The notes: generated from the letters alone by a model not told the origin. Counted from the first letter of the stretch, positions 26,275 through 35,956 are shown. The stretch: 64,000 nt of DNA from Myxococcota bacterium (GCA_023150875.1 JAKLKC010000006.1:1-64000), one strand, 5' to 3'. Numbers and translations are program-made.

Positions 26275-26784
26275 ATGGAACGTCCCCCTCCCACCGCGTC
26301 CCTCCACCGCGTGCGCCTCGCCGTGAATGGGGAGGAGCACCTCTTGGAGGTGCCCGGCACCCGGACCCTGCTGGAGGTGCTGAGGGAGGACCTGGGCCTC
26401 CCCGGCACCCGCCACGGCTGCGACCTGGGGGAGTGCGGGGCCTGCACGGTGCTCGTCGGCGGGGAGCCCACCCTGTCCTGCCTCACCCTGGCGGCGACCC
26501 TGGACGGGGCGTCGATTTCGACGGTGGAGGGGCTCGCCGGCGGGCCCGGGCTCAACCGGCTCCAGCGGGCCTTCGCCGAGGCGGGGGCCAGCCAGTGCGG
26601 CTACTGCACCCCGGGGCTGCTGATGGGGCTGGAGTCTCTGCTGGCCCGGGTCCCCAGCCCCTCCCGCGAGCAGGTGAGGGAGGCGATCTCGGGGAACCTG
26701 TGCCGGTGCACGGGGTACGCGGCGGTGGTCCGGGCCGTCGAGGACGCGGTGGCCGCCGGCGGCGGCGCCGGAGGGGAGGGGTGA
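26275..26784 (+). CDS. hcrC: 4-hydroxybenzoyl-CoA reductase, gamma (2Fe-2S) subunit
   Basis: A 169-aa small subunit of a xanthine-oxidase-family molybdenum enzyme. The plant-type 2Fe-2S motif is C-x4-C-x2-C (HGCDLGECGACTVL) with a fourth Cys in LSCLTL. The second cluster motif is QCGYC...CRCTGY in the helical domain. It passes electrons between the flavin/4Fe-4S subunit and the Mo site. First gene of hcrCAB; a TGC-TAGGAT extended -10 lies at 26208-26216. Its stop overlaps the hcrA ATG. Confidence 0.88.
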   Translation: MERPPPTASLHRVRLAVNGEEHLLEVPGTRTLLEVLREDLGLPGTRHGCDLGECGACTVLVGGEPTLSCLTLAATLDGASISTVEGLAGGPGLNRLQRAFAEAGASQCGYCTPGLLMGLESLLARVPSPSREQVREAISGNLCRCTGYAAVVRAVEDAVAAGGGAGGEG

Positions 26785-29213
26785 TGGGAGGCCACACGAG
26801 CCGGCGAGGACCCATCGGCACCCCCCGCCCCCGGGTGGGGGCGGCGGACCGGGCAACGGGGAGGACGCGCTACGCCGACGACCTGTCCTTCCCCGGTGCC
26901 CTCCACTGCCGGATGGTCCGCTCGCCTTACGCCCACGCGGAGATCGTGGGGATCGACCCCCGGGAGGCCCTGGCGCTGCCGGGGGTGAGGCTGGTGGTCA
27001 CCGGGGCGGACCTGCCCACCCGCTACGGGATCCTCCCCGTCAGCCAGGACGAGACGGCCCTGGCGGTGGGGGAGGTCCGCCACGTCGGGGAGGCGGTGGC
27101 GGCGGTGGTGGCCCGGGATGAAGAGACGGCGGCCCGGGGAGCCGCCCTGGTGCGCGTCCAGTACGCGCCGCGGCCGGTGATCGCCGAGCCCGAGGACGCC
27201 CTGGCCCAGGCCCCCTCCCCCATCGCCCGGGGCGGGGCGATCCACCGGGTCGCCCACGTGGAGTTCGGCGACGTGGACGCGGGCATGGCCGAGGCGGACC
27301 TGGTGGTGGAGGGCTTCTACCGGTACGGCGGGAGCACGCACCTGCCCCTGGAGACCCACGCCAGCGTGGCGGACGTGGACGGGGACGGCCGGGTGACCCT
27401 GTGGTCCTCCACCCAGGTGCCCCACTACCTCCACCGGGTGGTGGCCGAGGTGCTGGGGATCGATCCCGCGGAGGTGCGGGTGGTGGCGACCCCCAACGGG
27501 GGCGGGTTCGGGGCCCGGAGCGACGTCTTCGGCCACGAGGTCGTCGTCGCCCATGCCGCCCGGGTCCTGGGCCGCCCCGTGCGGATCTGCCTGAGCCGCG
27601 AGGAGGTCTTCGAGTGCCACCGGGGGCGCCACCCGGTGGACATGCGCCTGGTGACGGGGGTGAAGAGGGACGGCACCCTCACCGCCGTGGACCTGGAGGC
27701 GGTGATCGACGGGGGAGCCTACGGGTCCTACGGCGCCGCCAGCACCCTCTACGTGGGGGCCCTCCAGCCCGTCACCTACCGGGTGAGCCGCTACCGCTAC
27801 CGCGGGGTGCGGGTGCTGACCCACAAGCCCGCGTGCGGGCCCAAGCGGGGCCACGGCACCCCCCAGGGCCGCTTCGCCCTGGAGGTCCAGCTCGACCGGA
27901 TCGCCGAGGCGCTGGGCCGGGACCCCGCGGACCTGCGGCTGGGGATCCTGGAGTCCGAGGGGGTCCGCACCGTCAACGGGCTGGTGGCGGGGACCAACGG
28001 CCTCGCCGAGTGCATCCGGGAGGTGACGAGGCGGTCGGGCTTCTCGGAGCGGCGGGGGCGCCTCCCCCGGGGGCGGGGGCTGGGGATCGCCGCGTCCACC
28101 TACATCTCCGGCGCGGCGCTGCCCCTGTGGAGGAACGACCTGCCCCACTCCGCCGTCCAGGTGCGGGTCGACCGCACCGGCGCCGTCACCGCCTTCTCGG
28201 GGGCGACGGACATCGGCCAGGGCTCCGACGACGTCCTGGCCGCCTGCGTGGCCGAGGTGCTGGGGATCGGCCTCCAGCGGGTGCGGGTGGTCACCGCCGA
28301 CACCGGGATGACCCCGGTGGACCTGGGGACCTACTCCAGCCGCGTCACCCTGATGATGGGCAACGCCGCGGTGCAGGCGGCGGAGCGGGTCCGGGACCTG
28401 ATCCTCCGGGGAGCCGCCGAGGAGCTGGAGGTCCCGGTGGAGCGGCTGGCGATGGCCGGGGAGCGGGTCTTCGACACCGGCGGGTCCAGCGCGGGCATGA
28501 GCTTCGCCGAGGCCGCCCGCGCCGCCGAGGCCCGCTTCGGGGCCCTCGGGACGGTGGGCTCTTACACGCCGCCGGACGCGGAGGTGGGCTTCCGGGGAGG
28601 GGGCGTCGGACCCTCCCCCGCGTACTCGTTCACCGCGGCGGTGGTGGAGGTGGACGTGTGCCCGGACACCGGCTGGATCGGGGTCGAGAAGGTGTGGATC
28701 GCCCACGACCTGGGCCGGGCCCTGAACCCCACCCTGGCGGTGGGACAGGTGGAGGGGAGCGTCTACATGGCCCTGGGGGAGGCCCTGATGGAGGACCACT
28801 CCTTCCGGGTGCCCCCCGGCACTCCCTCGGCCCTCCTCCACCGCGGACCCTCGATGCTGGACTACAAGAGCCCCACCGCCCTGGACATGCCGGAGGTCGA
28901 CGTCGCCCTGGTGGAGCGCCCCGATCCCGCGGGGCCATTCGGCGCCAAGGAGGTGGGCCAGGGGCCCCTGCTCCCGGTGCCGCCGGCCCTGGCCAACGCC
29001 GTCTTCGACGCCGTGGGGGTGCGGATCGACGAGGTCCCCATCACCCCCGAGAAGGTGCTGCGGGCGCTGCGGTCCGGGGCGCGGAGCGGGAGGGGGCGGT
29101 ACGGGCCCGATCGCCTCCCACCGGTGGCGTGGCCGCCCCCCGTGCGGGTGGCCCGGGATCCCACCCCCGAGCAGGCGCCGGGCCGCGCGGCGGCCGGGGA
29201 GGGCCCGTGCTGA
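26784..29213 (+). CDS. hcrA: 4-hydroxybenzoyl-CoA reductase, alpha (molybdopterin) subunit
   Basis: An 809-aa large subunit that holds the molybdopterin cytosine dinucleotide cofactor and substrate site. In the characterised enzyme it removes the phenolic hydroxyl of 4-hydroxybenzoyl-CoA to yield benzoyl-CoA. The aldehyde-oxidase a/b hammerhead (about residues 20-130), TPNGGGFGARSD, TDIGQGSDDV and the C-terminal GPFGAKEVGQG loop with the family glutamate are visible. The start is ATG 26784 with GGGGAGG upstream. Its end overlaps hcrB by 7 bp. The identity as HCR rather than xanthine dehydrogenase rests on hcrB. Confidence 0.85.
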   Translation: MGGHTSRRGPIGTPRPRVGAADRATGRTRYADDLSFPGALHCRMVRSPYAHAEIVGIDPREALALPGVRLVVTGADLPTRYGILPVSQDETALAVGEVRHVGEAVAAVVARDEETAARGAALVRVQYAPRPVIAEPEDALAQAPSPIARGGAIHRVAHVEFGDVDAGMAEADLVVEGFYRYGGSTHLPLETHASVADVDGDGRVTLWSSTQVPHYLHRVVAEVLGIDPAEVRVVATPNGGGFGARSDVFGHEVVVAHAARVLGRPVRICLSREEVFECHRGRHPVDMRLVTGVKRDGTLTAVDLEAVIDGGAYGSYGAASTLYVGALQPVTYRVSRYRYRGVRVLTHKPACGPKRGHGTPQGRFALEVQLDRIAEALGRDPADLRLGILESEGVRTVNGLVAGTNGLAECIREVTRRSGFSERRGRLPRGRGLGIAASTYISGAALPLWRNDLPHSAVQVRVDRTGAVTAFSGATDIGQGSDDVLAACVAEVLGIGLQRVRVVTADTGMTPVDLGTYSSRVTLMMGNAAVQAAERVRDLILRGAAEELEVPVERLAMAGERVFDTGGSSAGMSFAEAARAAEARFGALGTVGSYTPPDAEVGFRGGGVGPSPAYSFTAAVVEVDVCPDTGWIGVEKVWIAHDLGRALNPTLAVGQVEGSVYMALGEALMEDHSFRVPPGTPSALLHRGPSMLDYKSPTALDMPEVDVALVERPDPAGPFGAKEVGQGPLLPVPPALANAVFDAVGVRIDEVPITPEKVLRALRSGARSGRGRYGPDRLPPVAWPPPVRVARDPTPEQAPGRAAAGEGPC

Positions 29214-30241
29214 GGCTCCCGCGGATCCGCCTGCTGGCGGCCAGGACCTACGGCGAGGCCGCCGCCCTCCTGGCGGGCGAGGAGGGCGCGGTGCCCCTCG
29301 CCGGGGGGACCGACCTGGTCCCCCGCATGAAGCGCGGGCAGCAGGTCCCCTCGGCCCTGGTGTCCCTGGCGGGGGTCGCCGGGGCGAGGGAGGTCCGGGC
29401 CGATGGCGAGGGGGACACGGTACTAGGCGCGGGCGTGTCCCTGGCCGCGGTGGTGCGGGACGGGCGCCTGCGGGCGCGGCACCCCGCCCTGTGGCAGGCG
29501 GCGGCCCAGGTGGCCTCGCCCCCCATCCGGACGGCGGCGACGGTGGGAGGGAACCTCTGCCTGGCGACCCGCTGCGCCTGGAACGACCAGAGCGACGTCT
29601 GGCGCGAGGCGGCGGGGCCCTGCCTGAAGGAGGGTGGGCTCGTGTGCCACGTCGCCCCGGGGACCTCCACCTGCGTCGCCACCTCCTCCACCGACCTCGC
29701 CCCCGCCCTGGTGGCGCTGGGGGCCCGGGCCCGCCTGGTGTCCCCCGAGGGGGAGCGGGAGGTGGACCTCGCGGACCTCCACACCTCCGACGGGATCGCC
29801 CACCTGGCGCTGGGGCCGGCGGAGCTGATCTCGGGGGTGGCCATCCCGGCGGGGGGCCAGAGCACGTACTGGAAGGCGAGGCGCCGGGGGAGCATCGACT
29901 TCCCGGTCCTGGGGGTCGCCGCCTGGGTCCGGACCGGGGAGGACGGGAGGGTGCTGGAGGCCCGGGTGGTGCTGGGGGCGTCGGCGCCGCGGCCGCTGCC
30001 GGTCCCCGAGGCGGGACGGGTCCTGCTGGGCACCCGCCTGGAGGACGACGCGGTGGAGGAGGCGGCGCGCCGGGCGAGCCGGGCGTCGGCGGCGATGGAG
30101 AACGTCGACCTCCCCGTGAGCTGGCGCCGGAAGGTCACCGCCCCCTTCGTCCGATACGCCCTCGGGGAGCTGCGGGGCGACGACGTGGGGGAGGCCCGCC
30201 GGCGCACCGCCCGCGGCCTCCTGGCGCTCATGGAGTCCTGA
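29207..30241 (+). CDS. hcrB: 4-hydroxybenzoyl-CoA reductase, beta (FAD/4Fe-4S) subunit
   Basis: A 344-aa FAD-binding subunit. PLAGGTDLVPRMKRG and the ATVGGNLC motif bind flavin. Right after it comes an insert with C123-x15-C139-x7-C147-x8-C156, the extra 4Fe-4S site that sets 4-hydroxybenzoyl-CoA reductase apart from other xanthine-oxidase-family enzymes and lets it run in the reductive direction from ferredoxin. GTG start at 29207 after GGGGAGG. It supplies benzoyl-CoA to the bcr operon from phenolic precursors. Confidence 0.9.
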   Translation: MLRLPRIRLLAARTYGEAAALLAGEEGAVPLAGGTDLVPRMKRGQQVPSALVSLAGVAGAREVRADGEGDTVLGAGVSLAAVVRDGRLRARHPALWQAAAQVASPPIRTAATVGGNLCLATRCAWNDQSDVWREAAGPCLKEGGLVCHVAPGTSTCVATSSTDLAPALVALGARARLVSPEGEREVDLADLHTSDGIAHLALGPAELISGVAIPAGGQSTYWKARRRGSIDFPVLGVAAWVRTGEDGRVLEARVVLGASAPRPLPVPEAGRVLLGTRLEDDAVEEAARRASRASAAMENVDLPVSWRRKVTAPFVRYALGELRGDDVGEARRRTARGLLALMES

Positions 30242-30358
30242 GACTGGCACGGGTGTTGCCGCCGTCCTGGGGCGTCGCGCCCACCGGCCGTCCCCCGCCC
30301 CGCCCTCCGGCGCCGGCGAGGGTCCGCCCTCCCCCGTGAGGGGCGACAGGGGGGATCC

Positions 30359-32344
30359 ATGCGTGCAGCAAGTCGCCGCGCCGCCGCCATCGGCCTCGCG
30401 GCGTGCGCGGCGTCCGCGTGCGGCCAGAACGGCGGGAACGGCAGGAACGGCGGGAACGGGGTGGAGGACGCGGCCACCGTCCAGGAGGTGATGGCCGCCC
30501 GGGGGTTGAGCGAGGAGGACCTCCTCGCCGCCGCCAAGACCTACCTGCCCTCGGGCAAGCTGGATGAGTACGTGATGCTCACCTCCGGGGGACAGAGTGG
30601 GCACCTCCTGGTCATCGGGGTGCCCAGCATGAGGATCATCAAGTACGTGGCGGTGTTCTCGCCCGAGCCCTGGCAGGGCTACGGGTACGGCGGGCTCGGG
30701 GACGAGGTGCTCTACGGCCAGGGCCAGAGGGGGAAGAAGAGGCTGGCCTGGGGCGACACCCACCACCCGGCCCTCTCCGAGACCGGCGGCGACTACGACG
30801 GAGAGTTCGTCTTCCTCAACGACAAGGCCAACGCCCGGATCGCCGTCATCGACCTGCGGGACTTCGTCACCCGCCAGATCGTCGCCAACCCCCTCATCGT
30901 CAGCAACCACGGGGCGACCTTCGTCACCCCGGGCACCGAGTACGTCGTCGAGGGCGGCCAGTACCCCGCTCCCCTCGGCGGAGGGTACGCGCCCCTCTCC
31001 GCGTACGAAGACGAGTACCGGAGCGCCGTGACCTTCTGGAAGTTCGACCGGGCCAAGGGGCGGATCGACGAGGACGCCTCCTTCGCCATCGAGCTCCCCC
31101 CCTACATGCAGGACCTGGCGGACGCCGGGAAGCTGGCGTCGGACGGCTGGGTCTTCCTGAACTCCTTCAACACCGAGCTCTACCCCGGCACCCGGGGAAT
31201 CGAGGGCCAGCCGCCGTTGGAGAGCGGCGCCAGCCAGAACGACATGGACTACCTCCACGTGATCGATTGGAGGAAGGCGGAGCGGCTGGTCCAGGAGGGC
31301 CGGGCCCGGGAGATCGCAGGGATCCGCGTCCTGCCCCTCGAGGTCGCAGCGCGGGAGCGCGTGCTGACGTTCGTGCCCGAGCCCAAGAGTCCCCACGGCG
31401 TGGACGTCACCCCCGACGGGACGGCCATCGTCGTGTCCGGCAAGCTGGACACCCACTGCACGATCTACGAGATGTCCAAGATCAAGGACCTGATCGAGCG
31501 GGGGCAGTTCGCCGGCAAGGACCGTTACGGGGTCGACGTGCTGGACTTCCCGAGCACGATCCGCGGCCAGGTGCAGGTGGGCCTGGGCCCCCTCCACACG
31601 GTGTTCGACGACAAGGGCAACGCCTACACCTCGGTGTTCCTCGACAGCACCGTGAACCGATGGAGCTACGAGCGCCTGGACCAGCCGGTGGAGGCGATCC
31701 CGGTGCACTACAACGTCGGCCACATCACCGCGGTCGAGGGCGACACCGTCAGTCCCGGCGGCCGCTTCGTGGTGGCGATGAACAAGCTGTCCCAGGACCG
31801 GTTCGTGGAGGTGGGTCCCCTCTACCCCCAGAACTTCCAGCTCATCGACATCAGCGGCCCGAAGATGCGCCTGCTCTACGACATGCCCCTGCCCCTGGGG
31901 GAGCCCCACTACGCCCAGATCATGCGCGCCGACCGGCTGGAGACGGTCCAGGTGTACTCGCCCCCCGGCGTGAACTCCTACACCGGCGAGCTCGTCCCCG
32001 GCGCCCCCACGGCGGGCGAGGAGCGCATCGAGCGCAACGGCCGCAAGGTCGACGTGTACATGACGGTGATCCGCAGCCACTACACCCCCGACACCATCGA
32101 GGTGAACGAGGGGGACGAGGTCACCTTGCACATCACCAACATCGAGCAGGCGACGGACCAGACCCACGGGTTCACGGTGGACATGTACAACATCAACCTC
32201 TCCCTGGAGCCCGGGAAGTACGAGGAGGTGAGGTTCATCGCCGACACGCCGGGGGTCTTCCCGATGTACTGCACGGAGTTCTGCTCCGCGCTGCACCTGG
32301 AGATGGCCGGCTACTTCCTGGTCAAGCCGAAGGGGGCGCGATGA
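30359..32344 (+). CDS. nosZ: Nitrous-oxide reductase, clade II (Sec-type)
   Basis: A 661-aa copper enzyme reducing N2O to N2 in the periplasm or at the outer face of the membrane. The N-terminus is a Sec/lipoprotein signal with a lipobox ending at C21; no functional Tat motif, as in clade II. A Cu-Z ligand motif DTHH is at 133-136. The C-terminal cupredoxin has the Cu-A motif C638-x3-C642-x3-H646-x2-M649. An Asn/Gly-rich tether joins lipid anchor and enzyme. The ATG has AGGGGGG upstream. Head of the nos operon, 117 bp after hcrB. Confidence 0.95.
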   Translation: MRAASRRAAAIGLAACAASACGQNGGNGRNGGNGVEDAATVQEVMAARGLSEEDLLAAAKTYLPSGKLDEYVMLTSGGQSGHLLVIGVPSMRIIKYVAVFSPEPWQGYGYGGLGDEVLYGQGQRGKKRLAWGDTHHPALSETGGDYDGEFVFLNDKANARIAVIDLRDFVTRQIVANPLIVSNHGATFVTPGTEYVVEGGQYPAPLGGGYAPLSAYEDEYRSAVTFWKFDRAKGRIDEDASFAIELPPYMQDLADAGKLASDGWVFLNSFNTELYPGTRGIEGQPPLESGASQNDMDYLHVIDWRKAERLVQEGRAREIAGIRVLPLEVAARERVLTFVPEPKSPHGVDVTPDGTAIVVSGKLDTHCTIYEMSKIKDLIERGQFAGKDRYGVDVLDFPSTIRGQVQVGLGPLHTVFDDKGNAYTSVFLDSTVNRWSYERLDQPVEAIPVHYNVGHITAVEGDTVSPGGRFVVAMNKLSQDRFVEVGPLYPQNFQLIDISGPKMRLLYDMPLPLGEPHYAQIMRADRLETVQVYSPPGVNSYTGELVPGAPTAGEERIERNGRKVDVYMTVIRSHYTPDTIEVNEGDEVTLHITNIEQATDQTHGFTVDMYNINLSLEPGKYEEVRFIADTPGVFPMYCTEFCSALHLEMAGYFLVKPKGAR

Positions 32345-32820
32345 GGGGCCGAAGGCTCCGCTCGGCGGCGGCGGCGCTGATCCCCTGGGCGTTCCTGGCC
32401 GGGGCCTGCGGGAGGGACGAGGCGCCGCCGCCGGTGACCGCGCCCGAGGAGCCGGCCGTCCCCCCCGTCGTGGAGGTCGGTCCCGACGGTCCCCCGGGAC
32501 TGGACGTGCCCGAGATCGCCGCCATCCCCACCGATCCCGCCGCCGTGGCCCGGGGCGAGCAGGTCTTCCGGCAGCGGGGCTGCGGGGCCTGCCACGCCTT
32601 CGGCTCGCGGCTGGTGGGTCCCGACCTGGCCGGCGTCACCGGGAGGCGGACCGTGCCGTGGCTGTCGAAGATGATCCTCCACCCCGAGGATATGACCAAG
32701 CAGGACCCTGTCGCGCGCCAGCTCCTGCAGACCTACCTCGTCCAGATGACGTACCAGGGGGTGACCGCTGAGGAGCTGCCGGCCCTGCTGGCCTACCTGA
32801 AGGCCGAGGGGAAGGACTGA
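32341..32820 (+). CDS. Nos-associated lipoprotein cytochrome c
   Basis: A 159-aa lipoprotein (lipobox LAGAC, C23) with a Pro-rich tether and a single class I cytochrome c domain. The haem motif CGACH is at 81-85, with a candidate Met ligand in HPEDMTKQ. Clade II nos clusters regularly carry such cytochromes (NosC1/C2-like) that feed electrons to NosZ. The ATG overlaps the nosZ stop (ATGA), so the two are translated together. It is probably the direct donor. Confidence 0.85.
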   Translation: MRGRRLRSAAAALIPWAFLAGACGRDEAPPPVTAPEEPAVPPVVEVGPDGPPGLDVPEIAAIPTDPAAVARGEQVFRQRGCGACHAFGSRLVGPDLAGVTGRRTVPWLSKMILHPEDMTKQDPVARQLLQTYLVQMTYQGVTAEELPALLAYLKAEGKD

Positions 32821-32821
32821 C

Positions 32822-34891
32822 GTGGCGATCTCCGCAGGCTCCCGGGGGCGGACCCACCACCGAGCGTCGCGCCACACCGTGGTGTCCCTGGCGGTCCTGG
32901 CGGCCATCCTGTTGGTGGTCCCCTACTTCCTGCCCTTCTGGCGGTTCGACCTCTTCGCCCCCCAATACCCGGCGGGGCTCTCGCTGGTGGCGGGCTTCTC
33001 GGGGATCGCCGGCGACGTGCGGGAGGTCAACATCCTCAACCGTTTCATCGGCATGGGGGACCTGACGGAGGCGGCCCGGCTCGAGCTCGCCCTCGCGCCC
33101 TACGGGGTGCTGGGTGCCGCGCTGGCCGCCCTCGCCGTGGTCCTCCTGGCCCCGCCGCGGGTCGCCTGGCTCGCGGTGCTGGTCGCCCTGGCCCTCCCCA
33201 TCGGCTTCCTCCTGGACCTCCAGTACTGGCTGGCCCGCTTCGGCCGGGACCTGGACCCCCGGGCTCCCTTCCGGGTCGCCCCCTTCACGCCACCGATCCT
33301 GGGGCCGGGCCAGGTGGGCCAGTTCCGGACCCTGGCCACGCCCATGGTGGGGTTCTGGGTCTCGCTGGCCTCGGCGGTCCTCTTCGGAGTGACGGCGAGG
33401 CTGCGGCACCGGGGGGTGAGGCCCCGTCCCCCCTCCCGGCGGCGGGTGCTGCGGCCGTCCCACCAGCCCCGGCGGCCCACGCGGCGCGGGGGAGCGGAGA
33501 TCGGGGCGGTGCTCCTGACGGCGATCCTCGGGGCGGCCGCGCCCCGGGCGGTCGCCGGCGGCGAGCCCTCCGCCGAGCCCGGCGGAGGGGCCCGTGTGGT
33601 GGTCCGACCCGGCCAGGACGTGGCGGCGAGCCTCGCGGGCGCCCCGGCGGGCGCGGAGGTGGTGCTGGCGGCGGGGGTCCACCGGGGTCCCCTGCGGGTG
33701 GACCGGACGGTGGCGCTCCGGGGGGAGGCGGGGGCGGTCCTGCGGGGCGCGGGGCGGGGCACGGTGCTGACCGTCGCCGCCCCCGGGGCGGTGGTGCGGG
33801 ACCTGGGGGTCGAGGGGGGAGGCGCCGATCCGGTCGCCGGGGACGCGGGGGTGCGGGTGGAGGCCGACGGCGTGGTCCTGGAGGGGCTGGAGATCCGCGA
33901 CGTCTTCATCGGCATCGAGGCGCGACGGGCGGAGGGCACGGAGATCCGTGGCTGCACGGTCCGGGGGCGCACGGGGCTCCCCCTGGGGATGCGGGGGGAC
34001 GGGATCCGGCTGTGGGAGGTGAAGGGCGCGCGGGTGGAGGGCAACCGGCTCCTGGGCGTCCGGGACGTGCTGGTGTGGTTCACCACCGGCAGCGTCCTGG
34101 CGGGGAACGAGGCGGTGGGGTCCCGCTACGGCGTCCACCTGATGTACGCCGACGGGAACCGCGTGGAGGACAACGTCTTCCGGGACCCGGTGGTGGGCGT
34201 CTTCGTGATGTACAGCCGCGACGTGACGCTGCGGGGCAACCGGGTGACGGGCGCGGCGGGGCCGGCGGGGGTGGGTCTCGGGTTCAAGGAGAGCGATGGC
34301 ATCGTGGCGACGGGCAACCGCGTGGTGGCCTGCACCACCGGGATCTACCTGGACGGGACGCCGCGGAAGGTGGGCGGCTCGGCCCGCTTCGAGGGCAACC
34401 TCCTGGCCTACGACGACGTGGGCGCGCGGCTCCATGGCCAGCCGGCGGGGGCGGTGTTCACCCGCAACTCCTTCCACGAGACCGGCACGCCGGTGGTGGT
34501 GGACTCCGCGGGCGAGGCCCGGGGCACCGTCTTCGTCGGGAACCACTGGGGCGACTATGCCGGCTTCGACCTGGACGGGGACGGGATCGGGGACGTGCCC
34601 TACGAGCTGCGCTCCACGACGGGGGCGCTCCGGGACCGCCGCCCCACCCTCCAGTTCTTCACGGGCACGCCGGCGGCGCGCCTGCTGGACCTGCTGGGTG
34701 CGGCGTTCCCGATGTTCGGCCCGCGTCCGGTGCTGAAGGACGAGCGGCCCCTGGTGGGGAGCCCGATCCCGCGTGCGGCGCGGGCGGTGGAGAGGGGGGA
34801 GTGGGGGGATGATCCACGTCCGAGGGCTCCGCAAGTCCTACGGGGGCCGTGCGGTCCTCGCAGGGATCGACCTGGACGTGGGGCCGGGTGA
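32822..34891 (+). CDS. nosD: Membrane domain fused to NosD copper-maturation protein
   Basis: A 689-aa protein joining two normally separate parts. Residues 1-205 hold about four or five TM helices (starting VVSLAVLAAILLVVPYFLPFW), like the small membrane proteins of clade II nos clusters. Residues ~250-660 are the right-handed parallel beta-helix of NosD (repeats such as VEGNRLLGVRDVLVW and EGNLLAYDDVGARL), the periplasmic factor needed for the Cu-Z cluster. A second signal-like helix lies between them (about 228-247). No stop separates the halves. An internal GTG at 33446 could allow separate NosD but has no clear ribosome site. The last 83 bp overlap nosF. Confidence 0.8.
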   Translation: MAISAGSRGRTHHRASRHTVVSLAVLAAILLVVPYFLPFWRFDLFAPQYPAGLSLVAGFSGIAGDVREVNILNRFIGMGDLTEAARLELALAPYGVLGAALAALAVVLLAPPRVAWLAVLVALALPIGFLLDLQYWLARFGRDLDPRAPFRVAPFTPPILGPGQVGQFRTLATPMVGFWVSLASAVLFGVTARLRHRGVRPRPPSRRRVLRPSHQPRRPTRRGGAEIGAVLLTAILGAAAPRAVAGGEPSAEPGGGARVVVRPGQDVAASLAGAPAGAEVVLAAGVHRGPLRVDRTVALRGEAGAVLRGAGRGTVLTVAAPGAVVRDLGVEGGGADPVAGDAGVRVEADGVVLEGLEIRDVFIGIEARRAEGTEIRGCTVRGRTGLPLGMRGDGIRLWEVKGARVEGNRLLGVRDVLVWFTTGSVLAGNEAVGSRYGVHLMYADGNRVEDNVFRDPVVGVFVMYSRDVTLRGNRVTGAAGPAGVGLGFKESDGIVATGNRVVACTTGIYLDGTPRKVGGSARFEGNLLAYDDVGARLHGQPAGAVFTRNSFHETGTPVVVDSAGEARGTVFVGNHWGDYAGFDLDGDGIGDVPYELRSTTGALRDRRPTLQFFTGTPAARLLDLLGAAFPMFGPRPVLKDERPLVGSPIPRAARAVERGEWGDDPRPRAPQVLRGPCGPRRDRPGRGAG

Positions 34892-35537
34892 GAGGATCGC
34901 CCTCGTCGGCCCCAACGGCTCCGGCAAGACGACCCTGATGCGCTCCCTGATGGGCCTGCTGCGGGTCCGGGGGGAGGTGCGCGTGGGCGGCCACGATCCC
35001 CGGGTGGAGTCCACGGCCGCCCTCTCGCTGGTGGCGTACGTCCCCCAGCGGGCCCCCGCCCTGGCGGCGACGGTGGCCCAGGTCGTGGACTTCTGGTGCC
35101 GGACGCGGGGGCGGCCCGCGGGGGACCTCTCGGACCTGGCGGCCCGCTTCGACCTGGCGACGGCGGACCTCGCCCGGCTCCCCTTCCAGCGCCTGTCGGG
35201 GGGGATGCAGCAGAAGCTGCTGGTCTCCATGGCCCTGGCGTCCCGCTGCCCGGCCCTGCTCTTCGACGAGCCGACGGCCAACCTCGACCCCCATGCCCGG
35301 CGGACCTTCCTGGGGCTTCTGGCGGAGGCCCGCCCCGCCCCGACCCTGGTGCTGTCCTCCCACCGGCTGGAGGAGGTGCGCGCCCTGGTCCGCCGGGTGG
35401 TGGTGCTGGTGGACGGGGCCCTCCTCCACGACGCGCCCCTGGACGTCTTCCTCGCCGATCCCGAGCTCGCCGCGGCGGCGGGGATGGACCCGGACGAGCG
35501 GGGGGCCTGCGCCCACCCCACGAGGAGCGGACCGTGA
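34809..35537 (+). CDS. nosF: NosF ABC ATPase
   Basis: A 242-aa ATPase of the NosDFY assembly complex. Walker A is GPNGSGKTTL, signature LSGGMQQKLL, Walker B ALLFDEPTANLD, H-loop SSHRLEEV. It powers delivery of sulfur or copper species for the NosZ Cu-Z site together with NosY and NosD. The start is ATG 34809, which begins the conserved fold (MIHVRGLRKSYGG). Its first 83 bp lie within the nosD frame, an unusually long overlap. The GTGA overlap with nosL follows. Confidence 0.92.
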   Translation: MIHVRGLRKSYGGRAVLAGIDLDVGPGERIALVGPNGSGKTTLMRSLMGLLRVRGEVRVGGHDPRVESTAALSLVAYVPQRAPALAATVAQVVDFWCRTRGRPAGDLSDLAARFDLATADLARLPFQRLSGGMQQKLLVSMALASRCPALLFDEPTANLDPHARRTFLGLLAEARPAPTLVLSSHRLEEVRALVRRVVVLVDGALLHDAPLDVFLADPELAAAAGMDPDERGACAHPTRSGP

Positions 35538-35956
35538 GGCCCGACGTGCCCCGGGCCCTGGTCTGCGCCGCGCTGCTGTCCTGGGCCTGCGGCCCCGATC
35601 CGGAGCGGCCCGCCCGGGTCGCCTACGACTTCGTCGCCTGCGCCGAGTGCGGCATGCTGGTGAGCGACCCCCGTTACGCCTCCCAGGCGGCCCCCCGGGC
35701 CGGGGGGCGCCGGTTCTACGACGATCCCGCCTGCCTCTTCCGGGACGTGGCCGGCGAGCCGGTCCCGGTGGAGAGGGCCTGGTTCCACGACGCCAGGACC
35801 ACCGACGACGTGTGGATCGCCGAGGGGGACGCAGCGTTCCTGACGGGCTTCGAGACCCCCATGGGCAGCGGCCTGGGCGCCGTCCCCCGGGGCACCCCCG
35901 GAGCGATCTCCTTGGAGGAGGCGAGGGCGGTTGCCCTCGGGGAGAGGCCGCGGTGA
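35534..35956 (+). CDS. nosL: NosL copper-chaperone lipoprotein
   Basis: A 140-aa outer-membrane-type lipoprotein (lipobox LSWAC, C19). The Cu(I)-binding CAECGM is at residues 36-41, followed by the conserved RRFYDDPACLF and MGSGLGA segments. NosL hands copper to apo-NosZ or NosD. GTG start overlapping the nosF stop, and GTGA overlap with nosY. The order nosF-nosL-nosY differs from the more common nosDFYL. Confidence 0.92.
   Translation: MRPDVPRALVCAALLSWACGPDPERPARVAYDFVACAECGMLVSDPRYASQAAPRAGGRRFYDDPACLFRDVAGEPVPVERAWFHDARTTDDVWIAEGDAAFLTGFETPMGSGLGAVPRGTPGAISLEEARAVALGERPR

Noticed and set aside
26275-30241. Xanthine dehydrogenase or CO dehydrogenase identity for the three-subunit Mo enzyme
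   Set aside because: The FAD subunit has the four-Cys insert that marks 4-hydroxybenzoyl-CoA reductase, and the window holds the benzoyl-CoA pathway.
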